Origin: Psychroflexus gondwanensis ACAM 44
Lineage (GTDB): Bacteria; Bacteroidota; Bacteroidia; Flavobacteriales; Flavobacteriaceae
DNA: 64,000 nt
NCBI RefSeq assembly: GCF_000355905.1
Contig: NZ_APLF01000007.1
Span: 54,904-118,903, forward strand
Reading direction: 5' to 3'
Part shown: one piece after another, positions 27,406 through 35,672 of the stretch
How the letters are laid out: each line of letters starts with the position of its first letter
How positions within the stretch are numbered: the first letter of the stretch is position 1
The notes under the pieces: generated by a model
The model's database searches: none
Seen by the model: only the letters and a program-made list of their open reading frames with translations
What the model was told of the DNA's origin: nothing
Translations under genes and position numbers: made by a program

Positions 27406-27837
27406 TTAAGCTTTATTTTGTTGGCTATTATATGCAATAGCGTACATTTTCATTTGTTTTATCATACTCACCAATCCGTTAGCTCTATTTGGTGATAAGT
27501 GTTCCTTAAGTCCAATTTCATCTATGAAATCTGTGTTTGCTCCAATGATGTCTTCTGGTTTTTGTCCAGAAAATACACGGATAAGTATCGCAATAATTCC
27601 TTTGGTAATTATGGCATCACTATCTGCTGTAAAGTCGAGTTTATCATTATCCATCGCTCCATAGACCCATACTCTACTCTGACACCCTTTTATAATGTTT
27701 TCGTCGGTTTTATATTGGTCTTCAATAAGTGGAAGAGATTTACCAAGGTCGATCATATATTCATACCGATCCATCCAGTCTTCAAAGATGCTAAATTCTT
27801 CTACAATTTCTTTTTGTCTTTCTTGAATATTACTCAC
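27406..27837 (-). CDS. sufE: SufE, sulfur acceptor for SufS
   Basis: A 143-residue SufE-family protein that accepts persulfide sulfur from the cysteine desulfurase SufS and stimulates it. The acceptor Cys52 lies in IIKGCQSRVWVYG (49-61), and the C-terminal GANTDFIDEIGLKEHLSPNRANGLVSMIKQMK is also typical. It overlaps the META-domain gene by 8 nt and precedes the SufT-like gene. Confidence 0.94.
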   Translation of the reverse strand: MSNIQERQKEIVEEFSIFEDWMDRYEYMIDLGKSLPLIEDQYKTDENIIKGCQSRVWVYGAMDNDKLDFTADSDAIITKGIIAILIRVFSGQKPEDIIGANTDFIDEIGLKEHLSPNRANGLVSMIKQMKMYAIAYNSQQNKA

Positions 27838-28273
27838 TTTTTTCTTTCTTTTTTTCTGCCTTAATTAAGACGTTTCCTTCTTTAGATTTTAAGTATATAA
27901 CTTCAGATGAATTATTAAATTGAGTGACTGAAGCTGCTTTTTGAAAAAATAAATTCTCAAGATCCATTTTATCATCGCAATACATTTTTGTTGCTGAAGC
28001 AAAGCCTAAATCCAAAACTCCATCCTTCAATTTATAGCTGAAGTTATAATTATTACACCCCGAGTATCCTGAAATTGTAGAGTTTTCTGGATTGACCTTC
28101 AACGTTAGTTTAGAGTCGGCAATTTCTTTCTCCCCTAATTGTGTTATCACATAGTCTTGAGCGACAAGCTTTTCTGAAGTCATTTTCCCTTGTTGTTGAG
28201 CTTTACAAGAAGCGAAAATTAAAACAATTGAAAGCAACGCAAAGCCTGTTTTTAAAATTGAGGATTGTTTCAT
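27830..28273 (-). CDS. META-domain (HslJ-like) lipoprotein
   Basis: A 147-residue lipoprotein (lipobox FASC, Cys23). The META domain is visible: YVITQLGEKEIADSKLTLKVNPENSTISGYSGCNNYNFSYKL, with GxxGCNNY near residue 80, and later KMYCDDKMDLENLFFQKAASV. META/HslJ proteins are small outer-membrane or periplasmic proteins linked to stress, of uncertain role. It is odd to find an exported protein wedged between sufS and sufE: it overlaps both, by 4 and 8 nt, so it is tightly coupled to the SUF operon. Confidence 0.85.
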   Translation of the reverse strand: MKQSSILKTGFALLSIVLIFASCKAQQQGKMTSEKLVAQDYVITQLGEKEIADSKLTLKVNPENSTISGYSGCNNYNFSYKLKDGVLDLGFASATKMYCDDKMDLENLFFQKAASVTQFNNSSEVIYLKSKEGNVLIKAEKKKEKSE

Positions 28274-29514
28274 AATAGCATAGATTTTGCTTTTTTCAAA
28301 GCAGTAATAAAAGAGTCAATTTCTGCTTTCGAGTTGTAAAATGAAAAAGAAGCACGAACCGTTCCTGGAATTTTATAAAAATCCATAATAGGCTGAGCGC
28401 AATGGTGCCCAGTTCTCACTGCAATTCCCATTTTATCGAGTAAGGTTCCAATATCATAAGGATGCAAACCTTCAATGTTAAATGAAAGAACCGCCGTTTT
28501 ATGCTCTGGAGTTGTCCCGTAAATTCTTACGCCGTCTATTTTTTCTATCTCCTCGGTTGCATAAATAAGCAACTGCATTTCATAAGCTGCAATGGTATCG
28601 AAGCCAATAGCATTCATATAATCTAGAGCGGCACCAAAGGCTATACCTCCAGAAATATTTGGAGTTCCAGCTTCGAACTTATGTGGTAAACCGGCATAAG
28701 TCGTCTCTTCAAAAGTCACTTCATCAATCATTTCGCCACCACCTTGATAAGGAGGTAACATGTTCAAAAGCTCTTCTTTTCCATATAACATACCTACACC
28801 TGTTGGACCACAAATTTTATGGGCAGAAACCGTGTAGTAATCAACGTCCAAAGCTTGAACATCAGCTTTTAAATGTGGTGCTGATTGTGCGCCATCTATT
28901 AAAACCTTAGCATTAACTTGGTGAGCTAAATCAATGATTTCTTTGATAGGATTTATGGTCCCTAAAGCATTGGAAACATGATTTACAAAAACAAGTTTGG
29001 TATGCTCGTTCAACAAGTCTTTATAAGCCTCCATTACCAATTCTCCCTTTTCTGACATCGGGATCACCTTCAATTTGGAACCTGTTTTCTGACAAAGCAT
29101 TTGCCATGGAACAATATTGGAGTGATGCTCCATTGCCGATACCAAAATCTCATCTTCAGGCTTCAAAATGGAAGCATATCCATTGGCAACCAAATTAATA
29201 CTATGCGTAGTCCCAGAAGTCATGATAATTTCGTGGCCATGTTTCGCATTGAAATGAGCCCTCACTTTTTCTCTAGCAGACTCGTAAGCATCTGTAGCAA
29301 TTTGCGAAAGTGAATGCACTCCTCTGTGGATATTAGCATTCTTATTTTCGTAATAGTCTACAATACAGTCTATAACCTGTCTTGGAGTTTGAGAAGTGGC
29401 AGCATTATCAAAATATACCAAAGGTTTTCCATTAATTTCTCTATGAAGAATAGGAAAGTCTTTGCGTATGCTATCTATATCTAAAAGTTGTTCAGAAGTA
29501 TTCACCATGTTCAT
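28270..29514 (-). CDS. sufS: SufS, cysteine desulfurase
   Basis: A 414-residue group II cysteine desulfurase that supplies sulfur for Fe-S clusters. Seen: YFDNAATSQTPRQVIDCI, TSGTTHSINLVA, AMEHHSNIVPWQ, IDGAQSAPHLKADV, the PLP lysine in YTVSAHKICGPTGVG (Lys233) and the catalytic Cys372 in VRTGHHCAQPIMD. The start may be the first Met or the one two codons later. It lies 50 nt after sufD and overlaps the META-domain gene by 4 nt. Confidence 0.96.
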   Translation of the reverse strand: MNMVNTSEQLLDIDSIRKDFPILHREINGKPLVYFDNAATSQTPRQVIDCIVDYYENKNANIHRGVHSLSQIATDAYESAREKVRAHFNAKHGHEIIMTSGTTHSINLVANGYASILKPEDEILVSAMEHHSNIVPWQMLCQKTGSKLKVIPMSEKGELVMEAYKDLLNEHTKLVFVNHVSNALGTINPIKEIIDLAHQVNAKVLIDGAQSAPHLKADVQALDVDYYTVSAHKICGPTGVGMLYGKEELLNMLPPYQGGGEMIDEVTFEETTYAGLPHKFEAGTPNISGGIAFGAALDYMNAIGFDTIAAYEMQLLIYATEEIEKIDGVRIYGTTPEHKTAVLSFNIEGLHPYDIGTLLDKMGIAVRTGHHCAQPIMDFYKIPGTVRASFSFYNSKAEIDSFITALKKAKSMLL

Positions 29515-29564
29515 GTTTCGTTTCTTAAAATTTTACTTCTTAGTAAGTTAACCCAATTGAATTC

Positions 29565-30878
29565 TTATAAGTTGAATCCTAATTCGACTTCAAGTTTTAA
29601 TGCAATTTGTTTGGTAATCCTTTTTTTGATTTCTGGAATTTTAACGCTGCTCATAACCTTGTTTGCAAAGGCGAACATCAGTAAAGCTCGAGCTTCTTTT
29701 TTAGGGATTCCTCGAGTTCTTAGGTAGTATAAGGCTTCATTGTTTAATTGGCCAATCGTACAACCGTGACTACATTTTACATCATCTGCAAAAATTTCCA
29801 ATTGTGGTTTAGAGTTACAAGTAGCCCCATCATCTAACAAAATATTATTATTGCTTTGGAAAGCATTTGTCTTTTGAGCCAATCTATCTACGAGAATACT
29901 CCCATTGAAGACACCAACCGATTTTTCAGAAAAAATTCCCTTATAATCTTGATGACTTTCACAATTAGGCTCGATATGATGGACCAGAGTATTGTGATCT
30001 ACATGCTGTTTTCCTTCTAAAATAGTAACTCCTTTAAGTATGGAATTACAGTTCTCTCCATGCTGATAAAACCTCAAATTATTTCTAGTGATTTTTCCAC
30101 CTAAGGAAAACGTATGTAAAGAACAGGTACTATCACGTTCTTGTTTAATAAACGTATTGTCTATGAGAGAAGACGTGGTCTTATCATTTTGAATTTTATA
30201 ATAATCCACTTCAGCATTTTTTCCTACATAAACTTCTGTCACCGAATTGGTAAGCACAGGATTATCCGTCAAACTTTGATGTCTCTCAATAATTTGAACA
30301 TGAGCACCCTCTTCAGCAATAATTAAGTTTCTAGGTTGAACCATTAAAGCTGACTCATTTCCTGTAGAAAAGTTCAGAATTTGAATAGGCTTTTCTGCAC
30401 TTACGTTTTTAGGAATTCTAATATAAGCACCTTCTTTAGCAAAAGCTGTGTTTAAAGAAGACATGCTCTCCTCAGGAACAATTTTATTAAAATACTTATC
30501 CATAACGGACTTGTACTTAGGCTTGTTCAAAGCCGAAGACATCAAACAAGCATCCAACTTATCGTGAGTAGTTCTCGACAGGTGAGAAGAATAAATTCCA
30601 TCAATAAATACGATAGTATACGTATCTATATCATGTATTAAATACTTCTTTATATCCTTATAATCTATAGCATCTTCCTTTTTAGGAAATATGCTGTAGT
30701 CTTCTTTCAAGATAGAGTTGAGTGAAGTATATTTCCAAGCTTCCATCTTTTTGGTAGGAAATCCGGTAGTTTCAAAAAACTTTATAGCTTTGTTTCTTAC
30801 ATTATGGATATCGTTTTCCATATCCACTTGCTCTTCAAAAGCAAGATAAGAAGACATTAATTTTTCTTTAAGTTCCAT
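29565..30878 (-). CDS. sufD: SufD, Fe-S scaffold subunit
   Basis: A 437-residue beta-helix protein of the SufBD family that forms the SufBC2D scaffold. Seen: GFPTKKMEAWKYTSLNSIL (about 39-57), HNTLVHHIEPNCESHQDYKGIFSEKSVGVFNGSILVDRLAQKTNAFQSNNNILL and the C-terminal KPQLEIFADDVKCSHGCTIGQLNNEALYYLRTRGIPKKEAR, a strong family signature. It is encoded 34 nt after sufC. Confidence 0.95.
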   Translation of the reverse strand: MELKEKLMSSYLAFEEQVDMENDIHNVRNKAIKFFETTGFPTKKMEAWKYTSLNSILKEDYSIFPKKEDAIDYKDIKKYLIHDIDTYTIVFIDGIYSSHLSRTTHDKLDACLMSSALNKPKYKSVMDKYFNKIVPEESMSSLNTAFAKEGAYIRIPKNVSAEKPIQILNFSTGNESALMVQPRNLIIAEEGAHVQIIERHQSLTDNPVLTNSVTEVYVGKNAEVDYYKIQNDKTTSSLIDNTFIKQERDSTCSLHTFSLGGKITRNNLRFYQHGENCNSILKGVTILEGKQHVDHNTLVHHIEPNCESHQDYKGIFSEKSVGVFNGSILVDRLAQKTNAFQSNNNILLDDGATCNSKPQLEIFADDVKCSHGCTIGQLNNEALYYLRTRGIPKKEARALLMFAFANKVMSSVKIPEIKKRITKQIALKLEVELGFNL

Positions 30879-30912
30879 GTTTTAAATCTTTAAGGTTCTT
30901 GTAAAGGCTTGC

Positions 30913-31674
30913 TTACGAGGTCATTTCTGCTCGTTCTTCCTTGAGCCAATCATAACCTCTTTCTTCCAACTCTTTAGCCAGTTCTTTACCGCCTGTTTTT
31001 ACTATTTTACCATCCATCAACACGTGTACAACATCTGGTATAACGTAGTCCAATAATCTTTGATAGTGAGTAATCACTAATGTTGCATTGCCTTTGTTTC
31101 TTAAACGATTGACACCATCGGACACTATTCTAAGAGCGTCTATGTCCAAACCAGAATCTGTTTCATCAAGAATAGCCAATTTTGGTTCTAGCATAGCCAT
31201 TTGGAAGATTTCATTTCTTTTTTTCTCACCTCCTGAGAAACCTTCATTTAGAGATCTAGATAAAAATTTTCTGTCCATATCCAACAGAGCAGATTTTTCT
31301 CTAATTTTTTTCAGCATTTCATTAGCAGGCATATCTTTTTGCCCTCTAGCCTTTCTGACCTGATTGATAGAGGTTTTGATAAAATTGGTCACAGAAACTC
31401 CTGGGATTTCAATTGGATATTGAAAAGATAAGAAAATCCCTTTGTGTGCTCTTTCTTCTGGAGAAAGTTCAGATATATTTGCTTTTTCAAAGAGAATATC
31501 TCCTTCTGTAACTTCAAAATCTTCATTCCCTGCAATAACTGAGGCAAGTGTACTTTTACCAGATCCATTAGGACCCATTATGGCATGAACTTCTCCAGCA
31601 TTAATCTCTAGATTAATACCTTTTAAAATCTTTTCACCGTCTACACTTGCGTGTAAGTTTTTTATCTTTAACAT
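30913..31674 (-). CDS. sufC: SufC, Fe-S assembly ATPase
   Basis: A 253-residue ABC-type ATPase that drives the SufBC2D scaffold. Walker A is GPNGSGKST (34-42), the signature motif is [11 protein letters not shown], and Walker B is [12 protein letters not shown]. The internal [19 protein letters not shown] is typical of SufC. It is located after the small lipoprotein gene (9-nt gap) and before sufD. Confidence 0.97.
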   Translation of the reverse strand: MLKIKNLHASVDGEKILKGINLEINAGEVHAIMGPNGSGKSTLASVIAGNEDFEVTEGDILFEKANISELSPEERAHKGIFLSFQYPIEIPGVSVTNFIKTSINQVRKARGQKDMPANEMLKKIREKSALLDMDRKFLSRSLNEGFSGGEKKRNEIFQMAMLEPKLAILDETDSGLDIDALRIVSDGVNRLRNKGNATLVITHYQRLLDYVIPDVVHVLMDGKIVKTGGKELAKELEERGYDWLKEERAEMTS

Positions 31675-31683
31675 AACTACTTA

Positions 31684-32079
31684 TTATTTACTTAGTCTAA
31701 GACTTTGGTCATCTTGAGACTGTTCTACTTTTATAATATTTTGGATTTTAACCACTTTAGGCCAAGCATCCTCTTGGGTATTGTTTTCTATTTTAACTTT
31801 TAAAGTCACATCGAAGGACGCGTATGGATCTGGGTTCATATCACGGACGTTTGCAATAAGTTCTTCGGCCATTTCATTAATGACCACACCGTAAATTGCG
31901 TTTTTAGTTTGAAAAACGGCAGCAGAATCAGCATAAATAAATTCGCCCGTCATCGTTTTTAACGAACCTTCCATTTCCGCCTTCGAGATTTCTTCATCTA
32001 CTTTTGAATCTTTAGACTCCTTTTTACATGACCCTAAAGTCAATAAACAAACTAAAATGGATAAAATAGATATCTTCAT
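31684..32079 (-). CDS. Small lipoprotein embedded in the suf operon
   Basis: I chose the ATG at 32079 (MKISILSILVCLLTLGSCKKES), which gives a clean lipobox LGSC (Cys18) and avoids the 8-nt overlap with sufB that a longer frame would produce. The mature protein of about 114 residues is acidic and Lys-rich at first (KESKDSKVDEEISKAE), then has a compact domain (GEFIYADSAAVFQTKNAIYGVVINEMAEELI..., AWPKVVKIQNIIKV). No named domain is recognised. Its position between sufB and sufC, genes whose products form one complex, is unusual; it may be a passenger. Confidence 0.7.
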   Translation of the reverse strand: MKISILSILVCLLTLGSCKKESKDSKVDEEISKAEMEGSLKTMTGEFIYADSAAVFQTKNAIYGVVINEMAEELIANVRDMNPDPYASFDVTLKVKIENNTQEDAWPKVVKIQNIIKVEQSQDDQSLRLSK

Positions 32080-32089
32080 TAATTTATAT

Positions 32090-33535
32090 TTATCCAACTG
32101 AACCTTCTAGTGATATTTCAAGTAATTTTTGAGCTTCCACTGCAAATTCCATCGGCAGCTTATTGAGTACATCTTTACTGTAACCATTTACAATAAGAGC
32201 AATTGCTTTTTCAGTATCAATTCCTCTTTGATTACAGTAGAAGATTTGGTCTTCACCAATTTTAGTGGTGGTTGCCTCGTGCTCTACTTGTGCCGTTTTA
32301 TTTTTAGCTTCTATGTATGGAAACGTATGAGCTCCACATCTGTTTCCCATCAATAATGAGTCACATTGAGAGAAATTTCTCGCGTTATCTGCTCCTTTGT
32401 TAATTTGAACTAAGCCTCTATAACTATTTTGAGATTTCCCTGCGGAAATACCTTTTGAAATAATTGTGCTCTTGGTATTTTTACCAATATGAATCATTTT
32501 GGTACCAGTATCTGCTTGCTGGAAATTGTTGGTTACTGCAATGGAATAAAATTCTCCAGTGGAGTTGTCTCCTTTCAAAATACAACTTGGATACTTCCAA
32601 GTGATAGCTGAACCAGTCTCGACTTGAGTCCAACTTATTTTAGCGTTTTTCTCACAAATTCCTCTTTTGGTGACGAAATTGTAGACTCCACCTATACCCT
32701 CTTTATTTCCTGGGTACCAGTTTTGAACTGTTGAATATTTGATTTCTGCATTATCTAAAGCTACCAACTCTACAACGGCAGCGTGCAATTGATTTTCATC
32801 TCGCATAGGAGCTGTACAGCCCTCTAGATAACTAACGTAACTAGAATCTTCTGCAATCACCAGTGTTCTTTCAAACTGACCAGTATTTGCTTGGTTAATT
32901 CTAAAATAGGTTGATAATTCCATTGGACATCTCACCCCTTTTGGAATGTAACAAAAAGAGCCATCGCTAAATACTGCAGAATTAAGGGCAGCAAAATAAT
33001 TGTCTGAAGTAGGAATTACTGAACCTATATATTTTTTTATAAGCTCTGGATGTTCTTCAATCGCTTCAGAAATAGAACAGAAAATAATTCCTTTTTCAGC
33101 TAATGTCTTTTTAAAAGTAGTGGTTACAGATACAGAATCCACCACAACATCCATAGCAACACCAGACAATTTCTTTTGTTCGTCGATAGATATTCCTAAT
33201 TTTTTGAAAGTTTCCAACATTTCAGGATCTACCTCATCTAAGCTATCATATTTTGGTTTAGTGCCAGGTGCAGAATAGTAGGATATAGCTTGGTAATCTG
33301 GTCTTTCAAAACCAATATTGGCCCAATTTGGTTCCTTCATGGTTAACCAATGCCTGTAAGCATCCAATCTCCATTGTGTCATCCAATCTGGCTCTCCTTT
33401 CTTTTTGGAAATACCGATAACTACATCTTCATTTAAGCCTGGAGGAAATGTATCGGACTCCATTTCTGTATAAAAACCATATTCGTATTCTTTAGTCTGA
33501 AGTTCCTTTTCGAGTTCTTGTTCCGTATATGCCAT
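32090..33535 (-). CDS. sufB: SufB, Fe-S scaffold subunit
   Basis: A 481-residue core scaffold on which Fe-S clusters are assembled. Seen: [19 protein letters not shown] (about 45-63), [76 protein letters not shown], and the C-terminal [22 protein letters not shown]. These are all SufB rather than SufD motifs. It follows the sufA-like gene by 17 nt. Confidence 0.97.
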   Translation of the reverse strand: MAYTEQELEKELQTKEYEYGFYTEMESDTFPPGLNEDVVIGISKKKGEPDWMTQWRLDAYRHWLTMKEPNWANIGFERPDYQAISYYSAPGTKPKYDSLDEVDPEMLETFKKLGISIDEQKKLSGVAMDVVVDSVSVTTTFKKTLAEKGIIFCSISEAIEEHPELIKKYIGSVIPTSDNYFAALNSAVFSDGSFCYIPKGVRCPMELSTYFRINQANTGQFERTLVIAEDSSYVSYLEGCTAPMRDENQLHAAVVELVALDNAEIKYSTVQNWYPGNKEGIGGVYNFVTKRGICEKNAKISWTQVETGSAITWKYPSCILKGDNSTGEFYSIAVTNNFQQADTGTKMIHIGKNTKSTIISKGISAGKSQNSYRGLVQINKGADNARNFSQCDSLLMGNRCGAHTFPYIEAKNKTAQVEHEATTTKIGEDQIFYCNQRGIDTEKAIALIVNGYSKDVLNKLPMEFAVEAQKLLEISLEGSVG

Positions 33536-33552
33536 AATCGTTTTCTTTTAAA

Positions 33553-33882
33553 TTAAAGTGAAAAACTTTCACCACAGCCGCATGTTCTTTCTGCGTTAGG
33601 ATTATTAAATACAAATCCTTTTCCATTCAACCCTCCAGAATATTCCAAAGTGGTTCCAATTAAGTATAAAAAACTGCTTTTGTTGATAACGATTTTCACC
33701 TCATTATCTTCAAAAAGTTTATCCTCGTCGTTCTGGGCTTGATCAAAATTCAGATCGTAAGATAACCCAGAACATCCGCCGCTTTTTACTCCAACTCTTA
33801 CAAAGTGGTTTTTGACATTATAGCCTTCTTCACCCATAAGATTAGTTATTTTTACCTTTGCTTCTTCGCTAACTTTAATCAT
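33553..33882 (-). CDS. SufA/IscA-type iron-sulfur carrier
   Basis: A 109-residue A-type carrier and the first gene of the SUF operon. Three conserved cysteines are present: Cys37 in GVKSGGCSGLSYDL, and Cys101 and Cys103 in ERTCGCGESFSL. The family receives clusters from the SufBCD scaffold and passes them to target proteins. Whether it is SufA or a generic HesB/IscA homologue cannot be decided by sequence, but the position argues for SufA. A TAnnTTTG box lies just upstream. Confidence 0.92.
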   Translation of the reverse strand: MIKVSEEAKVKITNLMGEEGYNVKNHFVRVGVKSGGCSGLSYDLNFDQAQNDEDKLFEDNEVKIVINKSSFLYLIGTTLEYSGGLNGKGFVFNNPNAERTCGCGESFSL

Positions 33883-33911
33883 ATTTAAATGGATTAATTC
33901 TAAATTACTTA

Positions 33912-33919
33912 CAAATATA
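33912..33919 (-). promoter_or_regulatory. Candidate -7 box of the suf operon promoter
   Basis: Minus-strand TATATTTG, identical to the box before mrpA and an exact TAnnTTTG match, 30-37 nt upstream of the first suf gene. I see no IscR- or Fur-like palindrome nearby. Confidence 0.5.
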
Positions 33920-34020
33920 TAATTAATGAATTATTTCTACATGTTATTTAACGAAAATATTTGCAATATTTACCTTCAATTTTTCTTTATTTTTAAAGGA
34001 CTTCAGGGCTTTTTTTTAAA

Positions 34021-34050
34021 CCAAAAAACCAGCTTATGCTGGTTTTTTGG
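34021..34050. terminator. Bidirectional terminator hairpin
   Basis: A perfect 13-bp stem (CCAAAAAACCAGC and its complement) closes a 4-nt loop, with T-rich stem ends on both strands. It is placed 20 nt after the stop of the minus-strand lipoprotein gene and upstream of the suf promoter, so it separates these units. Confidence 0.8.
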
Positions 34051-34069
34051 TTTTGGAGAATTATAAGCT

Positions 34070-34540
34070 CTATTCAGCTAAAACCATTTGAGCATTTTCT
34101 ATAGAAGAATTAATAGCAGCTTTCATTTCTTCAGCTAAATTGTATTGCATCTCCAATAATTCCACCTTCGCCTTTATGCTATCTTTGTCTTTAGCCTGTA
34201 AACCAGTGTTAATCTCCGTTCTTGAAAAAGAAGAGCTAAAGTTTTTCATCCAAGACATCATCAAATCGTGGGCATTTTGTAAATCTACAATGGCAGCAGC
34301 ATGCTTTCCTACCAACTGAGTATTCACTTCTTCTGCGCTTTCTAGTTCTTCTTTTTCACTTTCAAGCTCAGTAATCAAACTGTTGATCTTACTCATTTGA
34401 GGCATCACATCATCATGAATTTGAATAGTTTGCTTCATTTGAGCATCAAATGCTTTAGCTTCTGTAGACTCCTCCTTTTGCTGACAAGAAAAAGAGATAA
34501 ACACCATACCTACTAAAATGGATTTTAAAATAAATTTCAT
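34070..34540 (-). CDS. Small helical lipoprotein, function unknown
   Basis: The start is at 34540 (MKFILKSILVGMVFISFSCQQKEES), giving a lipobox SFSC (Cys19); a longer frame would overlap dprA. The mature part of about 137 residues is highly charged and predicted helical, with heptad-like stretches (SKINSLITELESEKEELESAEEVN, and a C-terminal EMQYNLAEEMKAAINSSIENAQ). It resembles anonymous flavobacterial lipoproteins annotated only as 'viral A-type inclusion' or hypothetical. It starts 13 nt after the dprA stop and may be co-transcribed with it; no function can be given. Confidence 0.7.
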   Translation of the reverse strand: MKFILKSILVGMVFISFSCQQKEESTEAKAFDAQMKQTIQIHDDVMPQMSKINSLITELESEKEELESAEEVNTQLVGKHAAAIVDLQNAHDLMMSWMKNFSSSFSRTEINTGLQAKDKDSIKAKVELLEMQYNLAEEMKAAINSSIENAQMVLAE

Positions 34541-34553
34541 ATTATTAAATTTT

Positions 34554-35654
34554 TTAAATGATTTCAAATTGCTTACCAGGCAATGGCCTTACAAGACCTC
34601 CCAATTCCAAATTAAGAAGAATTGAAGAGAGTTTATGGGTTGGTAAACCGCAAACCAAAGATAACGCATCAATTTCTGCTTTACCAATTTCTGTGAGTTT
34701 TTGTACTACTAATTTTTCATCATCAGTAAGGGATATAAATAACTGGGTTTGGGTATTCTTTTTTTTGGTGTCTATATCCCAGTTGAGATTATAAACCAAG
34801 TCGGCAGCAGAGATAATCATCTGCGCTTTTTGCTGTTTGATGAGCATGTTACAGCCCTTACTGAATTTGTCTTGAGGACGGCCTGGGACTGCAAAAACTT
34901 CTCGGTCGTAGGAATGAGCTATATCTGCCGTCACAAGAGAGCCTCCCTTTTCAGCACTTTCAATAACGATAGTCGCTTCGCTAAGTCCTGCAATAATCCG
35001 GTTTCTACTCAAGAAATTATTACGATCGAAGATATCGTCGCTGCAAAAGTCTGTGAAAAAACCACCATTATTTTCTATCGAAGACACGTATTTCTGATGG
35101 ACTTTGGGATAAATTTGATTCAACCCATGAGCCACACATGCTATGGTTTGAAGATTGAACTTGATAGCTGCTCTATGCGCTACAATGTCGGTTCCATAGG
35201 CCAACCCGGAGACGATTACTGGATTGAGTGGGGCCAAATCTTCTATCAATTGCTCACAAAAGGCAATCCCATGAGTTGTGACTTGACGGGTGCCTACTAT
35301 ACTCAAAACAGGTTTGTTCTTAAGATTGATGTTCCCTCTAGAAAATAAAAGTATAGGACTATCTATGCATTGTTTTAACCGCGAAGGATAGTCTTCGTCC
35401 TTAAAATAACTAAGCTTTATATTATTGCTTTGAATGAAGTTGAGCTCATCTTCTGCTTCTTTCGTTATAGCAGAATCTCTTAATGTTTTTATTCGCTTAC
35501 TTCCAATCCCATCCAGTTCTTTTAAGTCGTTTGTACTGGCTTGAAATAAGGCTGTTGCACTGCCAAAATGCTGAAGAAGTTTTTTCGCATTGATATGACC
35601 AATCCCTGGCATTTTATGCAACATCAGTAAATAAAGAAGTTCCTGTTCTTGCAT
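34554..35654 (-). CDS. dprA: DprA, DNA-processing protein
   Basis: A 366-residue Rossmann-like protein that binds incoming single-stranded DNA and loads RecA during natural transformation. Seen: an N-terminal helix-hairpin-helix region (MPGIGHINAKKLLQHFG, LDGIGSKRIKTL), the DprA core with VGTRQVTTHGIAFCEQL, VSGLAYGTDIVAHRAA, NFLSRNRIIAGLS, GGSLVTADIAHSYDREVFAVPG and KGCNMLIKQ, and a C-terminal winged-helix domain (about 300-366). Length is normal. A related role in recombination is possible where competence is absent. Confidence 0.95.
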   Translation of the reverse strand: MQEQELLYLLMLHKMPGIGHINAKKLLQHFGSATALFQASTNDLKELDGIGSKRIKTLRDSAITKEAEDELNFIQSNNIKLSYFKDEDYPSRLKQCIDSPILLFSRGNINLKNKPVLSIVGTRQVTTHGIAFCEQLIEDLAPLNPVIVSGLAYGTDIVAHRAAIKFNLQTIACVAHGLNQIYPKVHQKYVSSIENNGGFFTDFCSDDIFDRNNFLSRNRIIAGLSEATIVIESAEKGGSLVTADIAHSYDREVFAVPGRPQDKFSKGCNMLIKQQKAQMIISAADLVYNLNWDIDTKKKNTQTQLFISLTDDEKLVVQKLTEIGKAEIDALSLVCGLPTHKLSSILLNLELGGLVRPLPGKQFEII

Positions 35655-35672
35655 CTTTAAGCTTATTAAACC

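Noticed and set aside
27499..27864. 121-codon open frame on the plus strand
   Set aside because: Antisense to sufE and low in complexity (Phe/Ser-rich), a typical artefact of AT-rich reverse strands.
34749..35348. 199-codon open frame on the plus strand
   Set aside because: It lies wholly antisense to dprA, which has all its family motifs; the antisense protein resembles nothing and has no promoter or coding pattern.
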